Shown: positions 41,846-54,361, counted from the first letter of the stretch. The stretch: DNA of 64,000 nt from Geosiphon pyriformis (GCA_016748015.1 JAAOMT010000436.1:1111327-1175326), one strand, 5' to 3'. A program made the numbers and translations. Notes: generated by a model not told the origin, from the sequence alone.

Positions 41846-43640
41846 TTATGCAGCATATTAGTATTATCTAAAACTTAGAGTTATTACAATGCTTATATTA
41901 TTAAAAATCATATTTTTTTAATGTTGGTTTAAGTTGGTTTTTATCATTGTTCCAGAGTTGAATTTTTAGCATTAGTATTATTTGAAGCTTAGAGTTATTA
42001 TAATGCTCATATCATCAAAAACCATATTTTCTTAATGTTAGTTTAAATGGTTTTTATTATTGCTTTAAGCCAAATTTTTAACCAAAAAAATTAAGAAAAA
42101 AGTTTAAAAAAAGTTATATTTACTCATTTTTTATATAAATTTACCATTAATTTTATTAATTATAACCTAATTTTTCTTAACAGCTTCTTATTATTATTTT
42201 CAATAATGCTGCAAATAATAGTATTTTTATAAAAGAGTTAATGAAAAATTAGAAAAAAAAAACATTTAATAGAACTCAAAAAATTTTTAATTTTAATGCT
42301 TTGATTATATTTTAAACTTGACAGTACAAGCAGCCTTAGATAAAATAAAAAATGATATTTTCAAAATATTTATTAAAAACCCAAATCAAATATATTTACT
42401 TAAAATTTTTTTAATGTAAACTTTATATAAATTAAAGATTAGAGAACTTAACTCTATTTGTATCTTATTCTAATATTTTGAGCTTTTTGAACATACTTGT
42501 AATACATATCAAATTAAATACAGTGAATTTGTTTTGAATTGTTCTACATAGTGAAATTTTACTTATAACATGGTCAAAAATAAGTTATCTCTTAAATTGG
42601 TAAGTTATTTATTTCTGATCCCATATATTTAAATACAAAAATTCTAATTGTAAATTTATAGACATTAAACACTTTTATTAGCACTCATATTAACCTTTAT
42701 CAATATGTTATTTTACATAATTAGTAAGCTGTTTTTAATAAAATTGCTATATTTCTTGAACTATTTAAGAATATTATAGTCAAAATATCAGCCAATTTAA
42801 ATAATACTGTCTTTTTAATTATTTTTTTCTTTAATATTATTTTTAATTATGTCAAAGATACAGTTGATAATAATAAATCTAATAAAGTATTATAATCTCA
42901 ATTGTATTTATTTAGTTATATTTAATATTAAATCTTTTATTTATCACAATAGTTAGGACAGCAAGAGAAAAGTTGATTGAATATTACTTTAAAACAAATA
43001 CAACTGTAATGCTTTGTATTGCATTAAATTTAAGAAAAAAATTCTATTATTTTATAAAAAAAGAATTTTCAAATAACAATATTAATAAAATAAAAAAATT
43101 ATAAGTTATTAATTTATTTAAATAATTTTATTTTTCAATTCTTACATGATAAATAAACTTTTAAAATATGTATTTTCTTTGAAATAAAGTACACATTAAA
43201 TATTATACCAATATCAAATAACAGTTTTTTGTTGAATGGCAATTTTAATGATACTATAATATAAATTACATAATCTATATTAGAGACAGATTTTAACAAT
43301 AATAAGGAAAAAAAACTTAACAAAATTGATCATTATATCTCTAAAAATATAGCCAATAAAGAAATAAATATAATAATATAGTAGAAGGTATATTACAAAA
43401 AAATAGTTATCTAAATTAACATTTTATTAATAATTCAATATTTAAGCACATTAAACACAATTTTTTTATTTTGTATATCTGATTTATAATTATTTAGTAA
43501 TTTAAGAATTATTTGTTGTTTTTGAACATGCTTTTTCTGTAGATAAGAATATAATTACAGATATAAGATTTTGCTTAATGCTTAAAACTATAAAAGCAGT
43601 ACAGTGTCTTTAATTATAGATGCAGAAATTATTGAAAAAA
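41846..43640 (+). pseudogene. hAT copy 2 transposase, central and C-terminal part
   Basis: Plus-strand relic. LNLTVQAALDKIKNDIFK-type text at 42310-42370 fits the hAT HxxNLxV region. NKYNCNALYCIK / KKILLFYKK near 42995-43080 fits the LDPR.K block, seen more clearly in copy 1. FEHAFSVDKNIITDIRFCL at about 43525-43590 fits the C-terminal dimerisation region. Interrupted by many stops and some frame changes. It parallels copy 1 nearly throughout, with no large insertion after 41846. Confidence 0.7.
41850..42065 (+). repeat. Direct repeat pair within hAT copy 2
   Basis: Two units containing ttagtatta, cttagagttatta and aatgctnatat; inverted equivalent of 10735-10925 in hAT copy 1. Confidence 0.6.
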
Positions 43641-43859
43641 AATCAAATAATAATATAGTATAATATAATATTTTTAATAGTCAAATCTAAATATGTTCAT
43701 GAATTTTGAACCAAACTTAAACCAAACTTGTTGTATGTGTTTGGATTTAGTTCAAGTTTGGTAATTTTAAGTTTGATTTAAGTTTGAATTTGGTTTGGTT
43801 TAGTAATTTGATTGAACTTAAACTGAATCAGACCAAATATTAAAATTTTACTTTTTTTA

Positions 43860-46179
43860 TATAATTTTAATACTAAATTTTATAATATATGTTATAATTT
43901 TTTGTATAAAAAATTATATTTTTGGTTTTATAATAATGTATTTATCTAATATATTCTTAATAATAAATATTTTAATTAAAATAGTATTATTAATTTTGAC
44001 TATAATTATTTTTTAAATTTTATTTTTATTGTATAAATATCTATTTAATTTAGTTAAAACTTAATTATATATAATATTAATAATTTTTTTTCTTTATTTA
44101 TTTGTAAATTAAAATTATGTACAATTAAATTTTTATAAAAAACCTTTAATAAAAGAATAATTTCTTATAAAAAATATTTTTTTATAAAATTAATTGATTA
44201 ATTACAATTTTTTTTATATAAAAACAATTTATAAAAAAACAAGAACATAATTTTATTAAATATTTATTCAAAATTTATCTTTATATAAAAATAAATATTA
44301 TGTATTAGATATTAATTAGTAATTAAAAAAACAGTTAGAATATATTAAATTGATTTTATTTTAACTTTCTTTTAAATAAATTTAAATTAAATTTATTTTT
44401 TTTAATCTTATCTATTTTTATATATAGTTACTTAATTTTTATTATATTTTAATTCAGCCTTGTTAAAATTAAATATATTATTATTATTATAAGCACATTT
44501 TCTAACAAACTTGCTAAATTATTACAATATTAGAATTTTTATTTAAAAAACTAAAATAAACAGTAATTAATATTATTTTTTGTAAAAAAATTTATTAATA
44601 TTCTAAAATTACGATAGTATAAAACATGATGATATTGTAGTTTATTTTAATTATAAATATTTAAAACTTTATATTTCTTGTTTAATTGTTTTTAAAATAA
44701 TCAAAAGCATATGAAATAGTTAAATATTAAAATTAATAAAATCTTAAAAAGATTTATTTGATACAAAAGTGTTAAATTTTTATTATTAAACTAAGTTTTA
44801 AGTTATTAAATAGACAAATAACTACAACTATTATTAAATTTAATAATTAATTAATTAAACAAAAATTTGCCAAATTTTTTAATATACACAAAAATAAAAT
44901 ATAATTCTTAAATAAATGAGTTCAAAAATTCAAAAAATAAAACTAGTTATATGTTTACTAATTTTATGATAAAACAAAAAATATATTAACTAAAAATTTA
45001 CTAAAAAAATAAAGAAAATTAAAAACCATTATATTCGAATTTGATTTTACTAATATATATAAAACTAATAAAATAGAATTAATTTTTTATATAAAACCAA
45101 ATCAAACATTTGCAAAACATCAAAATACAGAAAAAAAATTGATATATTATATTTATTAATTATTATTATTATATATTATTGTTATATTAAATTAATTAAG
45201 TTTTTATAAGATAAATTTTGAATTACAATTTTTCTTGTTACAAATTTAACTGAATTTTACAAATTGTAATCTTTGATAATTAAACATATAATAAATTTAA
45301 AATGTTTTAAAGAAATTAATATTTTTAACTTATTTGTAATTTACAAATTCAATTTTAAAACATATATGTACTTAAATATATAAAGAACATGACTCAAATA
45401 TATAAATAAAAATTTTTAAATTTAAAATCAGCATATATTATTTTTGGTTATAATTTTTTATTATACTTAAATTAAAAAATATTTATTTCAATTAATTAAT
45501 ATTATTTTGTATTATTTTTTTTCAAATATTATATTATATTTTTAATTAATAGATATGATATTATTAAATCTTTTAAAAACAAATATAAATACTTATATTG
45601 TTAATATATTTTTTATTAATTTGAACAAAAAAATAACATTAAACAGTAAAATAGTATATTATATATAGTATTATTATTATTATTTATTATATAATTTTAT
45701 CTAATATTAATTTATTTTTTAAAAATAAATTAAACATAAAACAAGTCATTAATTATATTGTTTAATTATGGTTTCAAATAATTATAATTATAATTTAAAA
45801 CCATTGACAAAAAACAGATATTTTTTTTTATAATTAAGAATTTGAAATATTAATTGTTATAGATATATTCAACAATTTACTATTAAATACACAATAATTA
45901 ATCAAAAATTTCGAAATTTATACTGTAGCAGTTAATAAATTATTGACAACTAAAAATATTCTTAATGATAATAAAATTATAGATATAGTTTTAGCTAATG
46001 CTTAAATTAAAACCAATATAATTAATAACTTAAAAAAAAAATCAAAAAAATCTCTATTTGTTATAATTACAATTACAAAAGCATATAAAATATTAAAAAA
46101 AAAATTAGATTTGAAAAGCAATTAACAGAAAAAAATTTAATATAAAAAACCAAAATTTACTTAGAAATAAATTATATGA
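43860..46179. other. AT-rich gene-free stretch
   Basis: Extremely AT-rich, dense in stops in all frames. No element recognised; short A/T microsatellite-like runs only. Confidence 0.6.
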
Positions 46180-47093
46180 TATTATCAGTAGAAATTTGAG
46201 TTATTAATTAACATGAAATTATCCTGATAATTTTTATTATTAAGTAGTACTTATTATTATTAGTTATTATTTAGTTAAATTATTGAAATTACTATCTAAT
46301 TAATAATTTAATTTGTATAATACACAAATTGTAATAATTAGATTACACACTATATAATATTTAAAAATTTGCCAAAATAATTAATAGTTCACTAAAAACT
46401 CAATATTTTATAGAAATAACTTGTAGTTTACCAAAATATATCTTTAGTTTAGCAAAATAATAGCAAAAAAAATACAAGTTTATAAATTAATACTATAACA
46501 AGTTGTATAAAAAAAAAGCTTTTCTTTTTGAAAAAATATATTTTAATTAGAATTTATCTTTATTAAAAATATTTTTTTTAGTATTTATACAAATTACTTT
46601 AATAAAAACTATATTAAAAACAACAAATTTATAATTATTTTACTTAAAAATTTTTCAAATTCTAACTAATATTTTGAAATTAATTAGTTACTAATTTTAA
46701 TTATCTATTAGTAATATCAAATCTAAATAAAAAATAATTTTTCTAATAAAATTTTTTTTTATATTTTTTTATCTATTTTTAAAAATATATATCAAGATAG
46801 TTTATATATAAAATTCTTATAAAAGAGTTAATTTTTATAGCAAAGTAACTACATATTTTAGTAAACTTTCAGACAAGTATTTTCTAAAAAAAGTTAACTT
46901 TTACTGCAAAGTAACTATATAAGTAATTGGCACAAAATTGGTTATTTTATTTATAAGTTTAGTAGTTCAAATTATAGAAAATAATTTAAAGATAAATTCA
47001 GTTATTAAAAATTTAATTACTTCTTATAATTGTAAATTAACAGCAATATAATATTTACAAATATTAAAAAAAAACCAAAAACTTTTAGTAATA
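46180..47093 (+). mobile_element. Solo LTR, family C (LTR C2)
   Basis: TATTAT (from TGTTAT) at 46180 to GTAATA at 47088-47093; collinear with LTR C1 (8436-9480). The flanks ATGA (46176-46179) and ATAA (47094-47097) form a 4-bp duplication with one transition. No internal element sequence on either side. Confidence 0.75.
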
Positions 47094-48401
47094 ATAAATA
47101 CAAAAAAACAAAAAAAAACAAAAAAAAAACAGATAATAATTAATTAATATTTTAATAATAATAATTATAATAATAATAATTAATTTAATAAATAAATATA
47201 GTTTATTTAATAATTATTATAAAATTTCATAATAAAACATTTTTAAAATAGAATATAATTTGCATATTTTAATTGTTATTTTATAGAAGTTTAATTGTAT
47301 TAGCATAATTTATTATATATTGTTTTTTTTTAAATTTATTATTTTATATATATTTATTAAATAAAAGTTACAAATAAAACATAAAATTTTATTTTATTTT
47401 TTTATTTTTTAAATTAGCCAAATATTTTTTTGTAACATATTTTACAGTGAAAACAAATAATTTTTAGTTATTTTTTATTTTTTATTTAGTATGTTTTTAT
47501 AAAAAACAGCTTATTGTCATATTTTTTATATATTAAGTTTTAAATATTTATAAATAAATATTTTAAGAAGTTTAATTGTTTTTTTTATTAACTTAATAGT
47601 AATAATAATTTAATATAATTATTATTAATTAAAAATTTAATAAAGTCTTAATTATTAGTTTTTTTGATTTTTTGAATTTTAAGTAATAAAAATAATTATA
47701 AATAATTAATATTCTTATATAATATTTATTTAAATTAATTTAAAGTTTTAATCAAAAATAATATTGGTTTTTGTTAACTAATTATTATTAACAAATATTT
47801 AATATTGTATAATTGTTATCATAAAAGCTTTAATAAATATAATAATTTTATTAATTTTAAAAAATTATTTATTTATTAATTTGTATTTTAATAATCTTAA
47901 TAATAATTTTTATTATTATTATTTTAATAATTACAGCTCAGCCACTATTTAGTATACAGAATTAAACTAAGTATTTTTAATTAAATACAATTTATGTATA
48001 TACTACATATAACTAATTACTCAAACTAATCTAAATAACACTATATATCTATATACACAATTAAATTACCATTAATATCAGAGAAAAAAGCACAAAGCAA
48101 ATGCTTATTAAAACTTATTGCTATTAATTTAATAATACCAAGCATATAAATCATTTCATTTGACAAACTTTTATACTAACCACTAATTACTATAAACATT
48201 ATACTATTATTATTTACTAATCTAGCTTTTTCTGCCTTAATAATAATATAAATATTTATAATATAATTAATTTAATAATCTAATTAGTTTATAAATTGTT
48301 TAATAATAATATTGTTTACTAAATCATTATTTAAAATAAGTTTAATAAATTAATTATTAATTTTTATATTAATATATATAATTTAATAAGTTTTTTAATA
48401 T
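47094..48401. other. AT-rich stretch with a short LINE fragment
   Basis: Mostly A/T-rich DNA without recognisable content; the one exception is the LINE 3' fragment at 47933-48240. Confidence 0.6.
47933..48240 (-). mobile_element. LINE 3' fragment (minus strand)
   Basis: Matches the 3' UTR and last codons of LINE copy 5 (61553-61880): cagcncagccactatttag, atacaatttatgtatatacta, actaattactcaaactaat. A 5'-truncated, heavily decayed insertion. Confidence 0.65.
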
Positions 48402-49965
48402 TGTTACTGAAGATTTTTTTACTTTTTCTTAATGTTTTTAATGTTGTTTTGTTGTTAATTTTGTTGCTAATAGAAATTATTAAATCTTTAATAAGCTAAT
48501 TTTTTTTTAAAAGTATTTTTTTATATTTTAAATTATCTATATTATTAGATTTAAAATAAAATAACCAATTTTATGCCAATTACTTGTATAGTTATTTTGT
48601 GATAAAAGTCAATTTTTTTACCAAAAAATTTTGTCTATAAACTTTTTAAAATATATGTAGTTATTTTGCTGTAAAAGTCAAATTTTTTACAAAAAATTTT
48701 AATTGTAAGCTATTTAATAATATAAAAAAAATTAAACCAAAAAAAATAAACCAAAAAAAAAATAAAAAATGTGTTAAAGAAGTCATTTTAAATTTAATGT
48801 TTTATGTTTTGTAGGTGCTTTCTTTATGTAATTCCAATAATACTATATATACTGTTTTATATAAAAGTTTTGTATTTAAAAAATAATGCTTAAAAGCTGT
48901 ATTTATTTTTAATAATACTAAGATTGTCAATGGAAAGATTATTAATTTGATATGAGACTTAAAAACAGTCTATTATGTTAGGATATAAATAGTAAAGACT
49001 AAATATAAAGCAATAATAGAGAAAAAAGACCTAATTACATATGATTATTTGATGTTTTCTAAGATCTATGGTTCATTATCCCTGCTCTTTGATAATGTCA
49101 TTAAGTTGTTTGGAATTGCAGGAGTACATGATATTAGTTTTGGTCTTTAAAAACTTTGTAGTTTTTTTTCTAGTACTAATGGTGTGATATCTATTAAAAT
49201 AGATTTATAGTATTACTCTAACTGGCTCAAGTGGCTGATTATATATAAAAAATACATAATTTGTGCCTAGTTTAAATTACTTAGTTTAATGTATTATGCT
49301 AAGTAATATTTAAGTTTCACTTGTTAAATGATAATAATAATAAAAAATTCAGATCTGAAAGCTATTAATAATTACTGAAATTAATAGCTAATTAATTTTA
49401 AGATATTAATTTTAAATAGTTAATTTTAAGTATTTTTAATACTTAAAAAATTTGGGTTTAAGATGATTTTTATTAAATTGATTTGTAAGAACTGTATTGG
49501 TTTTAAAATAAGATTGATTTAAAATAAATATTTAATAGAAAATAATTCTAACTAAAATACATTTTTTCAAAAAGAAAAGTTTTTTTTTATACAACTTATT
49601 ATAATATTATTATATAATTTAGCACTTTTTTTTAATATTTTAGTAAACTAAAAATATATTTTATTAAACTACAAGTTATTTTTGCAAACTAAAAATTATT
49701 TTGGTATACTGTTAATTATTTTGTCGAATTAATAAATATTTTAATAAATTTTAATTGTTATATAATTTAGTATATTGTATAATTTGATTATTACAATTTG
49801 GTTATATTTGTGTTTTGTATAAATCAAGTTATTAATTAAATAATAATTCAAATAATTTAATAAGATAATAAGTAATAAATTAAATTAATAATATATGTTA
49901 ATTAATAATAAGAATTATAAAAATAATTTTATGTTATATAATATTTCAAATTTTGGTTGGTAACA
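48402..49965 (-). mobile_element. Solo LTR, family C (LTR C3), interrupted by a LINE fragment
   Basis: Perfect termini TGTTAC (48402-48407) and GTAACA (49960-49965) with an exact 4-bp duplication ATAT on both sides (48398-48401, 49966-49969). Inverted relative to LTR C1 and C2. A LINE 3' fragment at about 48795-49345 lies inside it. Confidence 0.85.
48795..49345 (+). mobile_element. 5'-truncated LINE fragment inside LTR C3
   Basis: The plus strand follows the C-terminal end of LINE ORF2 (text such as TTATATAAAAGTTTTGTATT, cf. LYKSFVF in copy 1; then GIAGVHDISFGL, cf. GVAEAFGVGFG). The conserved 3' UTR GGCTCAAGTGGCTGATTATA and a tail of aataataataataaaaaa follow. LTR C sequence resumes at agatctgaaag. 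The left boundary is approximate. Confidence 0.75.
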
Positions 49966-49969
49966 ATAT

Positions 49970-50270
49970 TTAATATAATTTTACTAAATAATAAAGTATT
50001 AATTTAAATTTTATTTTCTATAATAATAATAAATAAATTATTTTTGTTTATAAATTTATTATTTGGTTTTTAATTTTTAAGTTTTATAAAAACTTAAATA
50101 ACTTTGTTAATTTAAATATTAAAATTTAAAGTTTTTAAATTATTAATATAATTTTTGTATTAATTATTATTAATTATTAATTTTAATTAATATTATTATG
50201 TTTTGATTTTAAATTTTTGTTTATTATTTATTATATTATAAATTCTTATTTTATTAAGATTTAATAAGTA
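49970..50270. other. AT-rich gap
   Basis: About 300 bp of A/T-rich DNA with no recognisable feature. Confidence 0.5.
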
Positions 50271-52550
50271 TAGCCCAACTACTATCTAGAAATTAGGAAC
50301 AAATTAAGTATTTTAATGTTAAATATAGTTTACATATTTTTTACATATAACCAGTTACTCAAACTAGTTTAGATTATACTATATTAATACTTTAAAAGAA
50401 AACTTATCTAAAAAAAACATTTTTTAAACAACTTTAAACAATATAATATTATTACTAACTAATCCAACCAATCATTCAGCTGTTTTTAAAGCATTAGTTT
50501 TTATGATAACAAATTTATGTTTTCAAAGTAACATTAAATTAGAAAACATATTATTATTAACAAAAGACAAACTTACATAAAGGCCAGACATATTAATGTT
50601 CTTATAGTCATACTTAGTTTTCAAAGAAATTATTTTTTGTTCCAGCTTACCAATAGTCTTGCTAAAAATACCTTTATATATTAAAACTTTATTAACTTTA
50701 AGACCAAAAACATTACTTAAAATCAAATTTTTATTAACAAATTGTTTAAACACTTTGATTATAAAACCAACAGGCTTAACAATAGAATTAACCAAAACTA
50801 AAAGCTTAGCCAATTCAGATTCTAAAAAGATCAATTGAAAAGAAATCACAGAATTATCAGTTATCATATTAGTAGAGAAAATTAAATCAACAGAAAGACA
50901 AAAATCCAAAGAAGACACAAAAGCAGCAGCTCTAACATAAAACTTGTTGCCAATAACATAAAAAACAAAAGTCTTAGAAACTTTAAGAAGAAAAGATAGA
51001 GACATTTTATAATTCAAAGCCAAATAATTCAAACTCTAATACCAAAAACAATGCTAATTTTCAAGAGTTTCTTACCAAATACAGTATTTTCTTAGCATAT
51101 CAGTTTTAATAACTATAACATTCAAATCAATTTAAGATTTAAATATAATTAAAGCAAACCAGAAACAATAACCAGAATTAGAAAAGCAAGAAATAAAACA
51201 TGTTTAACTACTAACTTAAGAGATTATATTACTGATTTTAAAGACAATACAGTCAGAAGAAAGATTGACCAACTTGGTCTTAAACCAATCATAAAACAGA
51301 ATAGTTTTATTTTGATTTATTAAAAAAAAAATTTTAATACTATTTTTACCTATTAAAACTAACCAATAATTCAAAGCAGATACAACAAAGTCTAGTTTTT
51401 TAAAATAAATAACCACATATTATCAAATGCTAACAGATTTTAACACAATTGAAGTGACTTTACTAAACACACTAAAAGCTGTTTTGATATTAGTAACAAA
51501 TACACTCAAAAGCACATCATGTAATATAACAATAGCAGAAAAAAAATCAGATTCAGAAACCACCAAAAACTTGGCAATTTTAAGAGTAGTTAAACAAACA
51601 AAACTTGTAAATTCAACCAAAAAAGCAGTTTTTAAAAATCTTTGAGAAGCAAACTCCATACAAAAAAACTTTATATTGTTTTTTAACACTGATTTTACAT
51701 ATAAAAAACCATATACAGATTGAAAAACAGTCCTAATATAAGCCAATTTAATCTTAAAAGTAGTATTAAACACCAGAATAGAAATCATCTACTTAGTAAA
51801 CTTTTGATGACTAATAATAGTTTTCTAAGCACTATCAGTAGCAGCATTAGAAACCAATAAAAGAAATAATTTAGTTTTTATCTGGTCAGTCTAGTTTTTA
51901 AGAACAGATGACTTTACAGAAGATAATTGGTTTACTTTTAAAATCAACAAAAATCTGTTAAAAAACACTATATTTAACAATACAATCAATAATTGATTTT
52001 GGTCCATCTTGAATAATATGTCAAATAATACAACAAAAATTTCATCTAAGGTCTCATTAGGAATCACAAAAAAGTTTGATATAACAATAGCAGAAACAAG
52101 CAATTTTTTGTCTTTTTGACTATTTTGTTTGAAGAAGTAATACTAATAGTATCAGGTATAGAAGCTATAATAAAGAAGACCAACTTGTTAATTGATCTAA
52201 TATTAAAAACTTTTGGGCTTTTAAAAAAAATAAAGACAATATTAGAACTAATCTAAATATGTCTTTTTAAAAGAACTTTAATAGATAAAAAGCCAGCCAA
52301 AAATAAAAAAAATGCTTTAGTGGTCACTAAAAATAGCTTTTTACTATTAATATTTAAGAAAAATATAGCTAAGACATTATGTTTAACTGTTTTAATAACA
52401 GAGAGACTCTCTTATATTGAAACTTTATTAGTTACTATTGAAAAAGTAATAAATATAGCTTTTCTATTCTTTGTTTTAATTATGATCATAAAATTAAAGA
52501 AACAAAAAGTTATTTCAATATTTTTTTTATTTATATTATAACATTAAAAA
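50271..52550 (-). mobile_element. LINE relic: ORF1 followed directly by a LINE 3' end
   Basis: On the minus strand an ORF1-like protein relic (52550 to 50523) is followed within about 100 bp by a LINE 3' UTR (about 50400-50271, with TTTGAGTAACTGGTTATATG and AGATAGTAGTTGGGC). No endonuclease, RT or RNase H lies between. It is either an internally deleted or ORF1-only element, or two fragments side by side. Confidence 0.55.
50523..52110 (-). pseudogene. Second-type LINE ORF1 relic
   Basis: Minus-strand pieces in order: 52103-51891, 51788-51423 (MEFASQRFLKTAFLVEFTSF, LKIAKFLVVSESDFFSAIVI), 51416-51216 (VVIYFKKLDFVVSALNYWLV) and 51032-50523. The order and VVxxFxKLDxAVxALxxWxV style resemble LINE gag-like ORF1 proteins that I associate with glomeromycete genomes. 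Just before 51032 the text ETLENYHCFWY-stop-SLNYLAL sits where a CCHC knuckle would be expected, with cysteines replaced by Tyr. This differs from the ORF1 of copies 2 and 4. The 51032-50523 piece is open for 169 codons. Confidence 0.5.
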
Positions 52551-52639
52551 AAAAGTCTTTAATATAATATTAATATTATTACACAAATAAAATTAAAAAA
52601 TTTATAAGAAACTAATTATAATTAAAATAGAATATTAAT

Positions 52640-53190
52640 ATTTAATATATTAAAAAAACTATTTTGTAACAACAAAAATTATTTATTTATAAGTTTTTTA
52701 ATAATATATATAGTTATTTTACTATAAAAATCAATTTTTGTATAAGAAGTTTTAATTATAAACTATTTAATAATATAAAAAAATTTAAATAAATAAAAAA
52801 AATAAAAAATAAATAAAATATATTCAAAAAAGTTGTTTTTAATTCAAATTTAAAAATACTAATATTATTAAAATTAATAGTTAATTAAAATAAAAAATAA
52901 AAAATACATTTTTTTAAAAAAAAAAGTTCTTCTTTTATACAATTTATTATAGTATTATTTTATGATTTAACACTTTTTTTTCTAATATTTTAACAAATTA
53001 AAGATGTATTTTGTTAAATTATAAGTTATTTTTATAAATTATTAATTATTTTAGTAAATTATTAAATATTTTATCAAATTTTAATTATTTTAAATATTAT
53101 ATAATTCAGAATATTACATAATCTAATTATTATAATTTATTTATATTTGTGTTTTATATAAATTAAGTTATTAATTAAATAATAATATAA
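52640..53190 (-). mobile_element. LTR C fragment (C4)
   Basis: Aligns in inverted orientation with LTR C1 and, on the same strand, with LTR C3 (for example atatatagttattttactataaaa, then tatacaatttattatagtatta). The ends are not clear and no duplication was found. Confidence 0.55.
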
Positions 53191-53534
53191 ATATTGTTAA
53201 TATTGTTTTTATAAAGTTTTAAATTTGTAAATTATAATTTAATATTAATTTTTTGTTTTTAATAAGTTAACTATAATTTATAATTAATATTAATATAATT
53301 ATTATTAAAATTAATATTATATTTTATTTAAAAATACATATTGTTTTAGTTGTTGTTTTTTTTAATAATTAATTTGTAGTTTAATTATTAATTAAATATT
53401 TTTTGTTTTTTTAATTATGAATTTGCTAAATTGTTTTAATTTGGTATTTAAATTAAATAATTTATTTATTATTAAATTATATATAATTGGTTTTTTGTTT
53501 AGTTAATCTAAAATTTCTGGTTAATATAATAATT

Positions 53535-53680
53535 TTTAAAATTTTTTTTTTTTTTTATTAACATTTAACGATCGAAGTCCAAACACTGCCTAGTGCAATA
53601 CATCATACAAATGATCTAAACTAGGTGTGAATCATGTATTATCTACATGTGACCAGCCACTCAGACTAATTAGGACAACA
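53535..53680 (-). other. LINE copy 4 3' UTR and tail
   Basis: Conserved GAGTGGCTGGTCACATGTAG and TAGTTTAGATCATTTGTATG, then a run of A on the minus strand (plus 53541-53556), then the duplication ATAATAATT. Confidence 0.85.
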
Positions 53681-54361
53681 CTAAGCACCTATATGAACAG
53701 AGACCTCACCCCCTATGCCTGAAAAAAACAAACAAGACTTACGGAACCCAAAACCAACACCAATTGCCTCAGCAATACCCAGCAACTGGGTCATGCCAGA
53801 TGACAGCCTTAAAGAAAGCCCAGAAATCAGGACAGGAGTAGATCTATCGCATGGAATAAGCCCATTTTTTTCCATAAATGTACAGTGCTTGGTGCAAACC
53901 AACCAAATGTCTTTCCAGAAAGCCAAGCTGAATTTACGCACAAAGGTCACAATGTTCTGACTTGCTATCCTGGAATCCTTGAAGACAGAAACAGACTCAC
54001 AAAACCAATCCTTGAAAACAAAATCTTTGTACAGAGCAGTACTAACCAAAACATTAAACACACAAGTGGACAGCAGCTGTAAGACACCTAAAGAAAAATG
54101 AGCCAGACCAGAGTGCACACTCCAAACTGCTGCATAAGCATCCAACAACTAAGCACGACCATTGACATCAAATAAACAAGAAAAAGCATGGTCTGAAATC
54201 TCGACATTACTGCAGAACAAACACACCACACTAGGGTAGCGCTTATCATAAAACTGCTTATGCATGGCAACAGGGAGCCAATGGTGCAATGCCTTCATAA
54301 AATAAGTCCAGAGACCAGCAGTCCACTTGCTAATAAAGCCAGCAGCCATGTGAGAATCCGG
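53681..54361 (-). pseudogene. LINE copy 4 ORF2: C-terminal zinc-knuckle domain
   Basis: MAAGFISKWTAGLWTYFMKA, then the knuckle CLFCSNVEISDHAFSC, then to 53681 with AIGVGFGFRKSCLFFSGIG. One in-frame stop near 54147. Same frame as the rest of ORF2. Confidence 0.85.

Larger units (their letters stand above)
12948..43859 (+). mobile_element. hAT DNA transposon, copy 2, split by a nested insertion
   Basis: Inverted relative to hAT copy 1. The pieces are 12956-14230 and 41846-43851; rejoined they mirror copy 1 from its 12194 end outward. The start TAGAATTTCAATTAAAC aligns with TAGGGTTTTGATTAAAC of copy 1 with transitions only. A candidate 8-bp duplication TTTTTTTA lies at 12948-12955 and 43852-43859, though low complexity makes that less certain. 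Everything from 14231 to 41845 is inserted material: LTR A4, LINE 2, gypsy B and gypsy A. Confidence 0.75.

Noticed and set aside
43860-48401. Mitochondrial insertion (NUMT) because of extreme A/T content
   Set aside because: No mitochondrial protein, rRNA or tRNA signature was readable; the stretch contains nuclear LTRs and LINE ends.
52320-52541. Plus-strand hydrophobic frame of 73 codons as a gene
   Set aside because: Lies antisense to the upstream part of the ORF1 relic; no start context or homology recognised.
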